Positions 1-8,641 of a stretch of 64,000 nucleotides of DNA are shown piece by piece. Position numbers and translations under genes: made by a program. Positions within the stretch are counted from its first letter, which is position 1. Each line of letters opens with the position of its first letter. The DNA comes from Flavobacteriales bacterium (lineage in GTDB: Bacteria > Bacteroidota > Bacteroidia > Flavobacteriales_F > PHOS-HE28), in the NCBI GenBank assembly GCA_020635725.1, contig JACJZF010000005.1:198718-262717 (forward strand). Direction: 5' to 3'. The notes under the pieces are model-generated. The model did not search any database. It was not told the origin of the DNA and worked only from the letters and a program-made list of their open reading frames with translations.

Positions 1-51
1 ATGAAGGCGCGGCTCAAGAAGGCGCTGCGCGGCAGAAGTGCCGACGAATGA
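1..51 (+). CDS. C-terminal end of an upstream gene (partial)
   Basis: The first reading frame is open from the window edge to a TGA at 49-51 and gives a short, very basic tail (lysine/arginine-rich, ending SADE). The ATG at position 1 could be internal. No domain can be assigned from 16 residues. The next gene starts 22 bases downstream. This is most likely the end of a gene cut by the window edge, but a chance open frame is possible. Confidence 0.4.
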   Translation: MKARLKKALRGRSADE

Positions 52-73
52 TCGGAGCGCGTATGTTCGGGGT

Positions 74-1186
74 ATGCGCGCACCGCTGCTCCCGCTGATT
101 GCCCTGGCTCTCCCAGCCACCGCCGCCACCTTCACCATCACGCATTTCGGCACCCCGCCCGAGGCGCAGGTCGCTATCGCGCACGCCGCCGACATCTGGG
201 GCGGCATCCTCGTGAGCGATGTGCCCATCAAGGTGGCGGTGAGCTGGTCGCCGCTCGGTGGCAGCGCGCTGGGCGTCACCTTTCCCAACGGCCGCCGCGA
301 TTTTCAGGATGCCCCAGTGCCTTCGACCTGGTACGCGACCGCCTTGGCGAACAGCATTGCCGGCACGGAGCTGAACCCGGGTGAGGACGACATCAACGTG
401 TATCTGAACAGCAGCACGAACTGGTACTATGGGCTCGATGGCGCAACCCCGTCCGGGCAGTACGATCTCGTGAGCGTGGCCTTGCACGAGCTGGGCCATG
501 GCCTCGGCTTCGTCGGGCTGGCGAAGAAGGTGGACGATGAAGGTTCCTTCGGCACCCTGCTGGCTTCGGACTTCGCGCCGTTGATCACCACGTTCCCGTG
601 GCCTGAGCAGGATACGCTGCCGGGCATCTTCGACCGTTTCCTCACCAGTACGGCAAGCGGCCCGCTGACCTTCCTCGATAACCCGAGCAGCGCGCTCGGT
701 ACCGCCTTCACCAGCAACCAGGTCTATTTCAACGGCGCTTACGCCATGGCCGCGAACGACGGTAACACCGCGCGCATCTATGCGCCCGCGGCATTCGCGC
801 TCGGCAGCAGCTGCGTGCACCTGAACGAGGCCACTTATCCCAATGGCAATCCCAACGAGCTCATGACCCCGTTCAGCTCCGCAGGCCAATCGAATCATTG
901 GCCGGGTCCCATCGCCATCGGGGTGATGCGCGACATCGGCTGGACCGTGGCCCCCGATGTGGGGCTGCCTGAGCGGGGCTTCGCGGCCTACCGACCCTAT
1001 ATCGATGCCGACCTTCGTCTTCGGGTGATCGGTGGCGCGCACCACCAATGGCTCGCCGTGCACGATGCCCAAGGCCGACGATTGGGCGCCTTCCGTGCCG
1101 ATGAGCCCTACCCGTTGCACGGGCTCGCGGCCGGATTGTACGTGGTGCGCGGCGCAGGTTGGGCGAAGCCCGTGATCCTGCGGTGA
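74..1186 (+). CDS. Secreted zinc-metalloprotease-like protein with T9SS-type tail
   Basis: About 370 aa. The start at 74 is chosen over an upstream in-frame GTG (38) because MRAPLLPLIALALPA is a clean signal peptide. The sequence HELGHGLGFVG begins near residue 138 and supplies the HExxH zinc site and catalytic glutamate of metallopeptidases. The third histidine of the metzincin pattern HExxHxxGxxH is replaced by Gly, so the third ligand is unclear. The last ~75 residues (from VGLPERGF to LYVVRGAGWAKPVILR) look like a type A T9SS sorting domain, implying export across the outer membrane. The exact peptidase family is not recognised. A -7-like octamer TATGTTCG lies at 62-69. Confidence 0.75.
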   Translation: MRAPLLPLIALALPATAATFTITHFGTPPEAQVAIAHAADIWGGILVSDVPIKVAVSWSPLGGSALGVTFPNGRRDFQDAPVPSTWYATALANSIAGTELNPGEDDINVYLNSSTNWYYGLDGATPSGQYDLVSVALHELGHGLGFVGLAKKVDDEGSFGTLLASDFAPLITTFPWPEQDTLPGIFDRFLTSTASGPLTFLDNPSSALGTAFTSNQVYFNGAYAMAANDGNTARIYAPAAFALGSSCVHLNEATYPNGNPNELMTPFSSAGQSNHWPGPIAIGVMRDIGWTVAPDVGLPERGFAAYRPYIDADLRLRVIGGAHHQWLAVHDAQGRRLGAFRADEPYPLHGLAAGLYVVRGAGWAKPVILR

Positions 1187-1215
1187 TCGGCGATTGCCCC
1201 CGTGGCCGCTTCCCC

Positions 1216-1223
1216 TAATTTAG
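1216..1223 (+). promoter_or_regulatory. Candidate -7 element (TAATTTAG)
   Basis: TAATTTAG lies 6 bases before the ATG of the MORN lipoprotein. It differs by one base from the Bacteroidota -7 consensus TAnnTTTG. The same nonamer TAATTTAGC also precedes the DUF4159 gene at 43112. No -33 TTG is evident. Confidence 0.35.
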
Positions 1224-1229
1224 CCGACC

Positions 1230-1619
1230 ATGCTTCGCGGATCCCTGCTCCTCTCCCTGCTGATCTTGCTCGTCACCTCCTGCAGCACGCACCGCTACGT
1301 AGCGGCCAGCCACCCCAACGGCAAGCCCGAAGTGGTGGTGTACATGAAGGGGAAAGGTGAGGATGCGGTGAAGGTGATGGAGAAGGTGTACTATCCCAAT
1401 GGCAAGCTGGAATACGTGGGGCATTTCGAGAACGGCGTGGAGCACGGCGAGTGGACCTACTACTACGAGAACGGCACCAAGAAGTACGTGGAGCATTGGG
1501 AGAACGGCGTGGAGCATGGCATCCACTACGATTACAGCCCCGATGGCCAGGTGTACCGTGAGCTCCACTACGACCATGGCCACCTGGTGAAGGAGGTGGA
1601 TCGGAGCAAGCCCCAATAG
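1230..1619 (+). CDS. Small MORN-repeat lipoprotein
   Basis: 129 aa. The N-terminus has a hydrophobic stretch ending in LLVTSC, a lipobox that predicts cleavage before Cys18 and lipid anchoring. The rest consists of MORN_2-type repeats of about 22 residues (YYPNGKLEYVGHFENG, YYYENGTKKYVEHWENG, YSPDGQVYRELHYDHG), often annotated as YwqK-family antitoxin repeats. That name does not imply a toxin partner and none is seen here. The repeats resemble those of the giant protein at 55430-58717. The GT87 gene follows 4 bases downstream, so they may be co-transcribed. Function unknown. Confidence 0.75.
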   Translation: MLRGSLLLSLLILLVTSCSTHRYVAASHPNGKPEVVVYMKGKGEDAVKVMEKVYYPNGKLEYVGHFENGVEHGEWTYYYENGTKKYVEHWENGVEHGIHYDYSPDGQVYRELHYDHGHLVKEVDRSKPQ

Positions 1620-1623
1620 CGCG

Positions 1624-2874
1624 ATGCCCGGCTGGAGCCGTTACCCCGGCCGCTTCGTCATCATCCTGCTGATCGCCTCGGCGCTGTTCCTCACGCTGGA
1701 AGCCATCAACGGAAGGCTCTGGCTGAACGATTTCCGCGTGTATTACGATTCGGCCAGGGCCTTGCTCCACGGCGAACCGGTTTACGGCGTGTCGCACGGG
1801 CTCTCCTCGGGCTACTTCAAATACGCGCCGGCGATGGCCATGGCCTACGCACCCCTGGCGGTGCTCCCGTACCCGGCCGCGGCAGCGCTTCAATTCGCGC
1901 TCATCGTGCTGGCCTTCGTGGGAGCGGCCACGCGTTGCGATCGCCTGAGCCGAATGGGCATCCTCCCTGGCGCGGAACCGCGATACGCGGTGCTCTTCAT
2001 CACCACGCTCCTGGTGGGCGCCAACCTGCATCGTGAGTTGCATCTCGGGAACATCAACATCCTGCTGGTGTGGCTGCTGCTGCTCGGCGCCGACCGCCTC
2101 CTTGCCGGGCGCGACCGATTCGCCGGCGTGCTCTTCGGCATGGCCATGCTGGCGAAGCCGCACTTCGTGATCCTGCTGCCCTGGCTGTTTCTCCGTTGGC
2201 GGCCACAGGTGCTGCTGGGCTCAGCGATGGCCCTGGCAGCAGGCTTGTTGCTGCCCCTGCCCTTTTTGGGCGTGGAGCGCTTCGCGCAGCTCAACGGGGA
2301 GTGGCTCGCGGCGATGGCGGGTCACAACGCCTCGTTGATTTACCACGGCGGCGATGCCTACAACGCGGTGGACACGGCCTACTCCTTCGTGCATCGCGCG
2401 GTGCTCAAGCATGTGCCGGGAATCACCGATGCGGTCTCGGTAGCCCTTGTCCTGGGCGCGGCCGCGCTCCTCGGATTGCTGCTGTTGCTCCATGATCGTC
2501 GGCAGGAGCAGCGTGAGCCGGTCGCGGCCCGCAACCTCCTGATGGAGTTCTGCCTCCTGCTCGCTTGCGTGCCCTCGCTCACGCTCACGGACAGCAACCA
2601 TTTCCTCTTCGCCATGCCGCTGATCCTCGTGGTGGTGCTGCACCTGCTCGCCAGCGCCGTTCCTCGGTGGTTCGTCGTGCTGGCCGTGCCGGTACTGGTG
2701 CTGCACGGCGGCAACTGGGCCGATGCGCTGGGACCGCTGAGCGACCGCATGGTGCATTACGGCGTTCTCGGCATGGCCAACCTGGGCTTGATCGGGCTGG
2801 GTGCCGCGCTGCTCTTCCTCCGCCCGTTGAACCTCGAGCGCCATGTGGTGTCAACCCCGAAACCCCTCCCATGA
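1624..2874 (+). CDS. Glycosyltransferase family 87 (DUF2029) membrane protein
   Basis: 416 aa and strongly hydrophobic with about ten predicted membrane spans. It has GT87 features: an aspartate soon after the first span (NDFRVYYDSA, Asp36), the FKYAPA...PLAVLPY segment, and later a GNINILLVWLLLLGADRL ... MAMLAKPHF core. Family members are polyprenyl-phosphate-dependent (GT-C) mannosyl- or arabinosyltransferases in the cytoplasmic membrane; the sugar and acceptor here are unknown. It ends in an ATGA overlap with the next gene, suggesting translational coupling with the secreted serine hydrolase. Confidence 0.75.
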   Translation: MPGWSRYPGRFVIILLIASALFLTLEAINGRLWLNDFRVYYDSARALLHGEPVYGVSHGLSSGYFKYAPAMAMAYAPLAVLPYPAAAALQFALIVLAFVGAATRCDRLSRMGILPGAEPRYAVLFITTLLVGANLHRELHLGNINILLVWLLLLGADRLLAGRDRFAGVLFGMAMLAKPHFVILLPWLFLRWRPQVLLGSAMALAAGLLLPLPFLGVERFAQLNGEWLAAMAGHNASLIYHGGDAYNAVDTAYSFVHRAVLKHVPGITDAVSVALVLGAAALLGLLLLLHDRRQEQREPVAARNLLMEFCLLLACVPSLTLTDSNHFLFAMPLILVVVLHLLASAVPRWFVVLAVPVLVLHGGNWADALGPLSDRMVHYGVLGMANLGLIGLGAALLFLRPLNLERHVVSTPKPLP

Positions 2875-4169
2875 AGCTGATCGCTCCGCTCCTGCTCGTG
2901 CTCCCGATCTCCGTTTCCGCGCAAGAGACCTATTTCCCGCCGTTGTTGGGCAATACGTGGGAGACCGTTGACCCCGCTTCCTTGGGCTGGTGCACCGATT
3001 CCATCCAGCCGCTCTTCGATTTCCTCGATGCCAGCAACAGCAGGGCCTTCATCGTCCTGAAGGACGGTCGCATAGCCATCGAGCACTACTTCGGCACCTT
3101 CACGCAGGACAGCCTGTGGTACTGGGCCTCGGCAGGCAAGAGCCTCACGGCTTTCCTGGTGGGGAAAGCGCAGGAGGAAGGGTACTTGAATATCAACGAC
3201 CCATCGAGCGATTACCTGGGTGCGGGATGGACCAATTGCTCACCCGCACAAGAAGGCGCCATCACCGTGCGCCACCAGCTGACCATGACCACCGGATTGG
3301 ATGATGGCGGCGACGTGGATTGCACCGACCCGATCTGCCTGAATTACCTGGCCGACCCGGGCACACGCTGGGCCTATCACAATGCGCCGTACACCCTGCT
3401 CGATGGTGTGATCGAAGGAGCGACGGGCCAGAATCTGAATGCCTATCTATTCAGCAAGCTCTCGCTCACCACGGGCTTGCAGGGCGTTTACGTGCATGTC
3501 GACTACAACAACGTCTTCTTCAGCAAGCCCCGCATGATGGCCCGCTACGGATTGCTGATACAGGAACAGGGCATCTGGAACGGAACGACGGTGATGTCCG
3601 ATGCCGGTTATTTCCAGGACATGCTCACTCCGTCGCAAGGGCTGAATCAGTCGTACGGGTATCTGTGGTGGTTGAACGGTCAATCGAGCTTCATGGTGCC
3701 CGGCCTGCAGTTCCAGTTCCCGGGCATGCTGCTTCCGAATGAGCCTGCCGAGGCCGTGAACGCCTTGGGCAAGAACGGCCAGATCCTGAGCGTGGTGCCA
3801 TCCCAAGGCCTGGTGATGGTGCGCATGGGCGACGATCCCGGCTCCGTGGTGCCGGTGCCCTTCCTGCTCGCCGATGAGATCTGGGCCCGTTTGAGCCATG
3901 TGCTCTGCTCGTCGACCGCGGTGGTGGAAACGGGAACCGGTGAGCGCCTGCTCCTTCCCTATCCGGTGCCCGCCTCCGAACACCTCACCATCCCGCAATT
4001 GATCGGACGGCGTTCCGCGGCCACCTTAACCGCCGTTGATGGCCGCACCTGGCCGGTGGTGGTGAAAGATGGGGTCTTGGATGTGAGTCGATTCGCGGAG
4101 GGCGCCTATTGGCTGCGACTGGAATCGGAGCGGGGCATCGAGACCCTGCGTTTCCAGGTGGCGCGCTAG
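2871..4169 (+). CDS. Secreted serine hydrolase (beta-lactamase class C / S12-like), T9SS cargo
   Basis: 432 aa. The start is the ATG in the ATGA overlap with the GT87 gene, giving a signal peptide ending ISVSAQ. The penicillin-binding-type SxxK motif is Ser87-Ala-Gly-Lys90, and Tyr169-His-Asn171 matches the second YxN motif. The last ~80 residues (LLLPYPVPASEHLTI ... GAYWLRLESERG ... FQVAR) form a T9SS type A sorting domain. The enzyme is probably an exported esterase, amidase or peptidase; the substrate cannot be told from sequence. Its stop codon overlaps that of convergent rocD by 4 bases in the palindrome CTAG. Confidence 0.8.
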   Translation: MKLIAPLLLVLPISVSAQETYFPPLLGNTWETVDPASLGWCTDSIQPLFDFLDASNSRAFIVLKDGRIAIEHYFGTFTQDSLWYWASAGKSLTAFLVGKAQEEGYLNINDPSSDYLGAGWTNCSPAQEGAITVRHQLTMTTGLDDGGDVDCTDPICLNYLADPGTRWAYHNAPYTLLDGVIEGATGQNLNAYLFSKLSLTTGLQGVYVHVDYNNVFFSKPRMMARYGLLIQEQGIWNGTTVMSDAGYFQDMLTPSQGLNQSYGYLWWLNGQSSFMVPGLQFQFPGMLLPNEPAEAVNALGKNGQILSVVPSQGLVMVRMGDDPGSVVPVPFLLADEIWARLSHVLCSSTAVVETGTGERLLLPYPVPASEHLTIPQLIGRRSAATLTAVDGRTWPVVVKDGVLDVSRFAEGAYWLRLESERGIETLRFQVAR

Positions 4170-5443
4170 GCCTGGCCGAACTGCTTCACGCTGAGCGCGA
4201 TGATGCCGCAGGCCTCGCGCAGCTGCTCCTCGGTGATCACCAGCGGCGGCGCGAAGCGGATGATGTCGCCATGCGTGGGCTTCGCGAGCAAGCCGTTGTC
4301 GCGCAGCAGGAGGCAGAGCTCCCACGCTGTCAACGGGCTTCCGTCGGTGGCTTCGCGCGGCTCGATGATCATGGCGTTGAGCAATCCGCGGCCACGCACC
4401 AGCTTCACGAAGGCGTGCTGCTCAACGAGCCTGTTCATCTCTTCACGGAAGATGTGCCCGAGGCGCTCGGCGTTCGCAGAGAGCTTCTCATCCTGCACGA
4501 TGGCCAGCGCCTCCATCGCGATGCGCGCGCCCATGGGATTGCCGCCATACGTGCTGCCGTGCGTGCCGGGCGTGAAGACCTCCATGACGCCATCATTGGC
4601 CAGCACGGCGCTCACGGGGTACATGCCGCCGCTCAAGGCCTTGGCCAGCAGCACGGCATCGGGGCGCTTCGCGGGATCGCGCTCATTGTCCGGCACGCTG
4701 CACAGCAGGCGGCCCGTGCGCGCGATGCCGGTCTGGATCTCATCGGCGATGAAGAGCACGTTGCGCGCCTTGCATGCCGCGATGGCCTTCGGCATGTAGT
4801 CGTCTGATGGGGTGAAGACCCCGCGCTCGCCTTGAATGGGCTCCACGAGGAAGGCGCAGACGTGCGGGTCTTCCAGTGCCTTGTCGAGCGCGGCGAGGTC
4901 GTCGTACGGGATCACCTCGAAACCGGGGGTGAAGGGCCCGAAGCCGCCTTGGCTCTCGGGGTCGGTGCTCATGCTCACGATGGTGATCGTGCGGCCGTGG
5001 AAGTTGCCTTCGCACACCACCACCTTCGCCTTGCCTGCGGGGATGCCTTTACGCTCGTAGCCCCACTTGCGGGCCATCTTCAGCGCGGTCTCCACGGCCT
5101 CGGCGCCCGTGTTCATCGGCAGCAGCTTGTCGTAGCCGAAGAGCTCGCAAACGGTCCGCTCGTATTCGCCCAGCACGCTGTTGTAGAAAGCACGGGAAGT
5201 AAGGGTCATGCGCGCCGCCTGCTCCTGCATCACCTTCACCAGGCGCGGGTGGCAGTGCCCTTGATTCACCGCGCTGTAGGCACTGAGGAAATCGTAGTAG
5301 CGCTTGCCTTCCACATCCCACACGAAGATCCCCTTGCCGCTATCGAGCACCACCGGCAACGGGTGGTAGTTGTGGGCACCGTAGCGCTCCTCGAGGTCGA
5401 TGGCGTCTTGTGACTTGGAGCGTGAGCGCGTGAGTTGCGGCAT
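4166..5443 (-). CDS. rocD: Ornithine aminotransferase
   Basis: 425 aa, typical for ornithine--oxo-acid transaminase. This PLP enzyme converts ornithine and 2-oxoglutarate to glutamate semialdehyde and glutamate in arginine/ornithine catabolism. Class III aminotransferase features are complete: substrate region ERYGAHNYHPLPVVL near residue 20, NTGAEAVETALK (111-122), ADEIQTG with the PLP-pyridine Asp234, and Lys268 in LLAKALSGG as the Schiff-base lysine. Close relatives such as acetylornithine or GABA aminotransferases fit less well because of the YGAHNY N-terminus. A -7-like TACTTTCG lies at 5468-5475. The 3' end overlaps the convergent serine hydrolase by 4 bases. Confidence 0.93.
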   Translation of the reverse strand: MPQLTRSRSKSQDAIDLEERYGAHNYHPLPVVLDSGKGIFVWDVEGKRYYDFLSAYSAVNQGHCHPRLVKVMQEQAARMTLTSRAFYNSVLGEYERTVCELFGYDKLLPMNTGAEAVETALKMARKWGYERKGIPAGKAKVVVCEGNFHGRTITIVSMSTDPESQGGFGPFTPGFEVIPYDDLAALDKALEDPHVCAFLVEPIQGERGVFTPSDDYMPKAIAACKARNVLFIADEIQTGIARTGRLLCSVPDNERDPAKRPDAVLLAKALSGGMYPVSAVLANDGVMEVFTPGTHGSTYGGNPMGARIAMEALAIVQDEKLSANAERLGHIFREEMNRLVEQHAFVKLVRGRGLLNAMIIEPREATDGSPLTAWELCLLLRDNGLLAKPTHGDIIRFAPPLVITEEQLREACGIIALSVKQFGQA

Positions 5444-5467
5444 GCGTCGACTGGATTGCTGAACGGC

Positions 5468-5475
5468 GAAAGTAC
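5468..5475 (-). promoter_or_regulatory. Candidate -7 element of rocD (TACTTTCG)
   Basis: On the minus strand this reads TACTTTCG, 24 bases before the rocD ATG and one base from TAnnTTTG. The same octamer precedes the ABC-transporter operon (39414-39421) and the MFS gene (50149-50156). No -33 TTG is seen at the expected spacing. Confidence 0.4.
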
Positions 5476-5484
5476 GGGACCGTG

Positions 5485-6675
5485 TCAGCGAGGCGGGCCA
5501 TCGACCGCGTGCACATGGCGCAGCGCCTCTTCCTCGGCCTTCGACAGGATCACACCGCGCCGTTCCATCACGCGACGTGCCGCTGCCAGGGCGCGTTCGA
5601 TATCATAGGTCTGCGTAGCCGATCCACCCCAGTCGAACGAGTGGATCCGCTTGGGCGGGAAGCCTCCGCCGAAGACATTGGCGGCCACGCCCACCACGGT
5701 GCCCGTGTTGAACATGGTGTTGATGCCGCTCTTGGCATGGTCGCCCATGATCAGCCCGCAGAACTGCAGGCCGGTGCCCGCCTCTTTCGCCTGTTCGTAG
5801 TCGAACACCTTCACTTCGCCGTAGGTGTTCTTCAGGTTGCTGTTGTTCGTGTCGGCGCCCAGGTTGCACCACTCGCCGAGCACGCTGTTGCCCAGGAAGC
5901 CGTCGTGGCCTTTGTTGCTGTAACCAAGGATCACGCTGTTGTTCACCTCTCCGCCCACGCGGCACTCCGGCCCGAATGCCGATGGACCATACACCTTCGC
6001 GCCCATCTTCAACTGCGCATGATCACCAAGGGCGATGGGCCCGCGGAGCATGCAGCCTTCCATCACTTCGGCATCGCGACCTACGTAGATCGGGCCGTTG
6101 GTCGTGTTGAGGATGCTGGCTTCGATCCGTGCGCCTTCCTCCAGGAAGATGCGAGCGGGGTCGCCGATCACGGTGTCGGTGGCGCTCAGCGGCTGCGATC
6201 GACGTCCATCGGTGAGCAGCGCGAAATCCTGCGCGATGGCTTTCCCGCAATGCTGGAACAGCGCCCAAGGCCGGTCGAAGCGCACGACCTCGCCGGTGAA
6301 GGCGATCGGCTTCGCGTACGCCGGCGGATGGAGCCAGTTCGCTTCACTGGGCATCTCTCGGCCACCGATTCCGAAGGCCAGCACCCGCCCTTGCGCGGTG
6401 AGCGCTTCGCCCGGGCGCAGGTTCAGTACCGCGCCGACCAGCTCGTCCGAGGGGAAGAGCGATCCATCCACCTCGAACCGGGGCGCATCATCGGCGGGCA
6501 GCGGGAAACCCGCGGCCAGATAGCCTTCCGTGCGGTAGCCGACCTTCAGGCCACTGCGCCGTTCCCAACCTTCCGAGAGGCGCATGATACCCGGTCGCAA
6601 CTGCGCTACGGGCCGGGTGAAGGTCAGGGGCAACAGCCTGCGGTGGTGACCCGCATCTGAGAGGATGATCGCCAT
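5485..6675 (-). CDS. GlmU-like sugar nucleotidyltransferase/acyltransferase (Bacteroidetes alternative type)
   Basis: 396 aa. The N-terminus (MAIILSDAGHHRRLLPLTFT then RPVAQLRPGI, residues 1-30) matches the alternative GlmU family of Bacteroidetes. Its nucleotidyltransferase half is followed by a left-handed beta-helix (from about residue 200: NGPIYVGRDAEVMEGCML, later GAKVYGPSAFG). The inferred role is N-acetylation of glucosamine-1-phosphate and/or UDP-GlcNAc formation for peptidoglycan and LPS. It lies just upstream (minus strand) of rocD with a 41-base gap and just downstream of the phosphate transporter. TACATTCG at 6681-6688 is a possible -7 element giving a very short leader. Confidence 0.82.
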   Translation of the reverse strand: MAIILSDAGHHRRLLPLTFTRPVAQLRPGIMRLSEGWERRSGLKVGYRTEGYLAAGFPLPADDAPRFEVDGSLFPSDELVGAVLNLRPGEALTAQGRVLAFGIGGREMPSEANWLHPPAYAKPIAFTGEVVRFDRPWALFQHCGKAIAQDFALLTDGRRSQPLSATDTVIGDPARIFLEEGARIEASILNTTNGPIYVGRDAEVMEGCMLRGPIALGDHAQLKMGAKVYGPSAFGPECRVGGEVNNSVILGYSNKGHDGFLGNSVLGEWCNLGADTNNSNLKNTYGEVKVFDYEQAKEAGTGLQFCGLIMGDHAKSGINTMFNTGTVVGVAANVFGGGFPPKRIHSFDWGGSATQTYDIERALAAARRVMERRGVILSKAEEEALRHVHAVDGPPR

Positions 6676-6702
6676 GCCGGCGAATGTAGCTGGGCCGATC
6701 GG

Positions 6703-7833
6703 TCAGATGCCGAAGAAGCCGCAGACCCACCAGGCGATGGCGGCCAGCACGGCGCTCACCGGTATGGTGAGCACCCAGGCCCAGAGCAGGCGCACGGTCA
6801 CGCCCCAGCGCACCGCGCTCAAGCGCTTCGAGACCCCTACCCCGATGATCGAGCCGGTGATGGTGTGCGTGGTGCTCACCGGTATGCCCATCTGCTCCGT
6901 CATGTAGAGCGTCATAGCCCCTGCGCTCTCGGCGCATACGCCTTCCAGGGGGCTCACCTTGGTGATGCGCGTGCCCATGGTCTTCACGATCTTCCATCCG
7001 CCGCTGAGCGTGCCCAAGCCGATGGCGCTGTAGCAGGCCAGCGGGATCCAGTTCGGCATGTGCTCCAGGCTCTCGGCCTTGCCGCTGGCCACCATGGCCA
7101 CCATGATGATGCCCATGACCTTCTGCGCATCGTTGCCGCCATGGCCGATGCTGAAGGCCGCGGAGCTGAGCAGCTGCAGGCGCTTGTACACGTTGGCCGT
7201 GCGCAACGCGCTGGGCGTCTTGCTCATGTCCACCGCGTAGGTGATCATGAACACCAGCGAGAAAAGGGCCAGGGCGATCCGCAGGTCGTTGTTCTTGAGG
7301 ATGAAGATGCTGGTGATGGCGCTGGCCACCGCGATGATGGTGAGCCGTAACCAGATCTTGGGCACCAGGGTGACCAGCGTGATGAAGATGCTGATCAGCA
7401 TGCCCACCAGCGGAGCCAGCATGATGAAGGCCGCGACCAGGCCGATCTTCTCCATGTTCACGCTGCTCAGGTCGAAGCCCGCGCCCGCCAGCGCCGCGCC
7501 GGCGAAGCCGCCGATGAGGGTGTGCGAGCTGCTGCTGGGGATGCCGTACCACCAGGTAAGCAGGTTCCAGGTGATGGCGGCGATGAGGCCGGCGAGCACC
7601 ACGCGCAGGGTGATGAACTCCTCGTGCACGGTCTTCGCCACCGTGTTGGCCACGTGGTGATCGGAGAAGATGAAGAAGGCGATGAAATTGAAGGCGGCGG
7701 CCCAGAGCACGGCCTGGAATGGCGTGAGCACCTTGGTGCTCACGATGGTGGCGATGGAATTCGCCGCATCGTGGAAGCCATTGATGTAATCGAAGATCAG
7801 CGCCAGGGCGATGATGACGACGAGCAGGGTCAT
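6703..7833 (-). CDS. pit: Inorganic phosphate transporter, PiT family
   Basis: 376 aa, multi-pass inner-membrane protein. The PiT signature GFHDAANSIAT is at residues 19-29 and its inverted-repeat counterpart GHGGNDAQK at 230-238; GIPSSSSHTLIGG (98-110) is a further family motif. PiT proteins import phosphate (as a metal-phosphate complex) by proton or sodium symport with low affinity. The gene follows the DUF47 gene after only 4 bases, the usual arrangement in which the PhoU-like DUF47 protein modulates PiT. Spans are visible from residue 1, supporting this start. Confidence 0.93.
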   Translation of the reverse strand: MTLLVVIIALALIFDYINGFHDAANSIATIVSTKVLTPFQAVLWAAAFNFIAFFIFSDHHVANTVAKTVHEEFITLRVVLAGLIAAITWNLLTWWYGIPSSSSHTLIGGFAGAALAGAGFDLSSVNMEKIGLVAAFIMLAPLVGMLISIFITLVTLVPKIWLRLTIIAVASAITSIFILKNNDLRIALALFSLVFMITYAVDMSKTPSALRTANVYKRLQLLSSAAFSIGHGGNDAQKVMGIIMVAMVASGKAESLEHMPNWIPLACYSAIGLGTLSGGWKIVKTMGTRITKVSPLEGVCAESAGAMTLYMTEQMGIPVSTTHTITGSIIGVGVSKRLSAVRWGVTVRLLWAWVLTIPVSAVLAAIAWWVCGFFGI

Positions 7834-7837
7834 CGGC

Positions 7838-8485
7838 TCAGGCGTACTTCAGCATGATGGACTCGAGCACGTTGCCCACGTCCTCGCATTTGTCCGTGGC
7901 CAGCTCCAAGGTGCTGTACAGGTCGCGCAGGCGGATCAGCTCGATGGGGTCCTTCTGGTTGGCGAAGAGCTTCTGGATGGCCCGGTCGAACACCTCGTCG
8001 GCCTGGTTCTCCATGCTGTTGATCTGCACCACGAATTCCATGTGGGCGTTGCTCTTGTGCATGTGGCGCAGGTTCTGCACGGCCATCTGCACGATCAAGC
8101 AGCCCTCGTTCACGAGCCGTGCCAGCTCCACGCAGGTCTCATCGGGCTTCCTCACGCCGAAGAGCTCGATGTTCTTGGCGCTGGCGAGGATGAAATCGGC
8201 CACGTCATCGAGGCTGGTGGCCAGGCTGTGGATGTCCTCCCGGTCGATCGGGGTGATGAAGTTGCGGGCGAGGTCGGTGAAGATGGTGTGCGTGAGGTCG
8301 TCATTGGCGCGCTCCGCGATCTCCAGCCGCTCGAGCAGGGCGGTGCGCTGCGCCCCGGGCTCGGTGTTCATGATCGCCATCAGGTCCTCGCTCATCTTCA
8401 GCACGTTGGCCGCGCTGGCCTCGAAGTGGAAGAAGAAGACCCGGTCGCGGGGCTTGAAGAGGTTGAGGAGCGCGTCCAATGCCAT
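7838..8485 (-). CDS. DUF47 (PhoU-like) Pit-accessory protein
   Basis: 215 aa, soluble and helical. It begins MALDALLNLFKPRDRVFFFHFEASA, a typical start of DUF47/TIGR00153 proteins, and carries the acidic helical repeats (PIDREDIHSLATSLDDVADF; NSMENQADEVFDRAIQKLF) that in PhoU relatives bind metal clusters. It is encoded immediately upstream of pit in the same operon and most likely regulates phosphate uptake. A perfect -7 motif TACTTTTG on the minus strand lies 23 bases upstream. Confidence 0.9.
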   Translation of the reverse strand: MALDALLNLFKPRDRVFFFHFEASAANVLKMSEDLMAIMNTEPGAQRTALLERLEIAERANDDLTHTIFTDLARNFITPIDREDIHSLATSLDDVADFILASAKNIELFGVRKPDETCVELARLVNEGCLIVQMAVQNLRHMHKSNAHMEFVVQINSMENQADEVFDRAIQKLFANQKDPIELIRLRDLYSTLELATDKCEDVGNVLESIMLKYA

Positions 8486-8508
8486 CAGCGGGGCGTTTTA
8501 ACGGTGGC

Positions 8509-8516
8509 CAAAAGTA
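8509..8516 (-). promoter_or_regulatory. Candidate -7 element of the DUF47-pit operon (TACTTTTG)
   Basis: TACTTTTG on the minus strand matches TAnnTTTG exactly and sits 23 bases before the DUF47 start. A TTG at about -33 is not apparent, so only half of the promoter is supported. Confidence 0.42.
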
Positions 8517-8641
8517 TCCGACGAGGCCGAAGCAGGGCGCACACGGCCGATTGATAACGCAGGATTAACATGGGGCGACATCGCTGATGAGTGATGATGG
8601 GCTGGTGCCGTGGCCGAGGAAGATGGTTGCAACTTTGGGCG

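Noticed and set aside
1230..1619. Toxin-antitoxin role for the YwqK/MORN_2-type lipoprotein
   Set aside because: The name comes from repeat annotation; there is no toxin-like neighbour and the protein is exported.
5482..6660. 392-codon plus-strand open frame opposite the GlmU-like gene
   Set aside because: Antisense shadow; the minus-strand protein has the family N-terminus and hexapeptide repeats.
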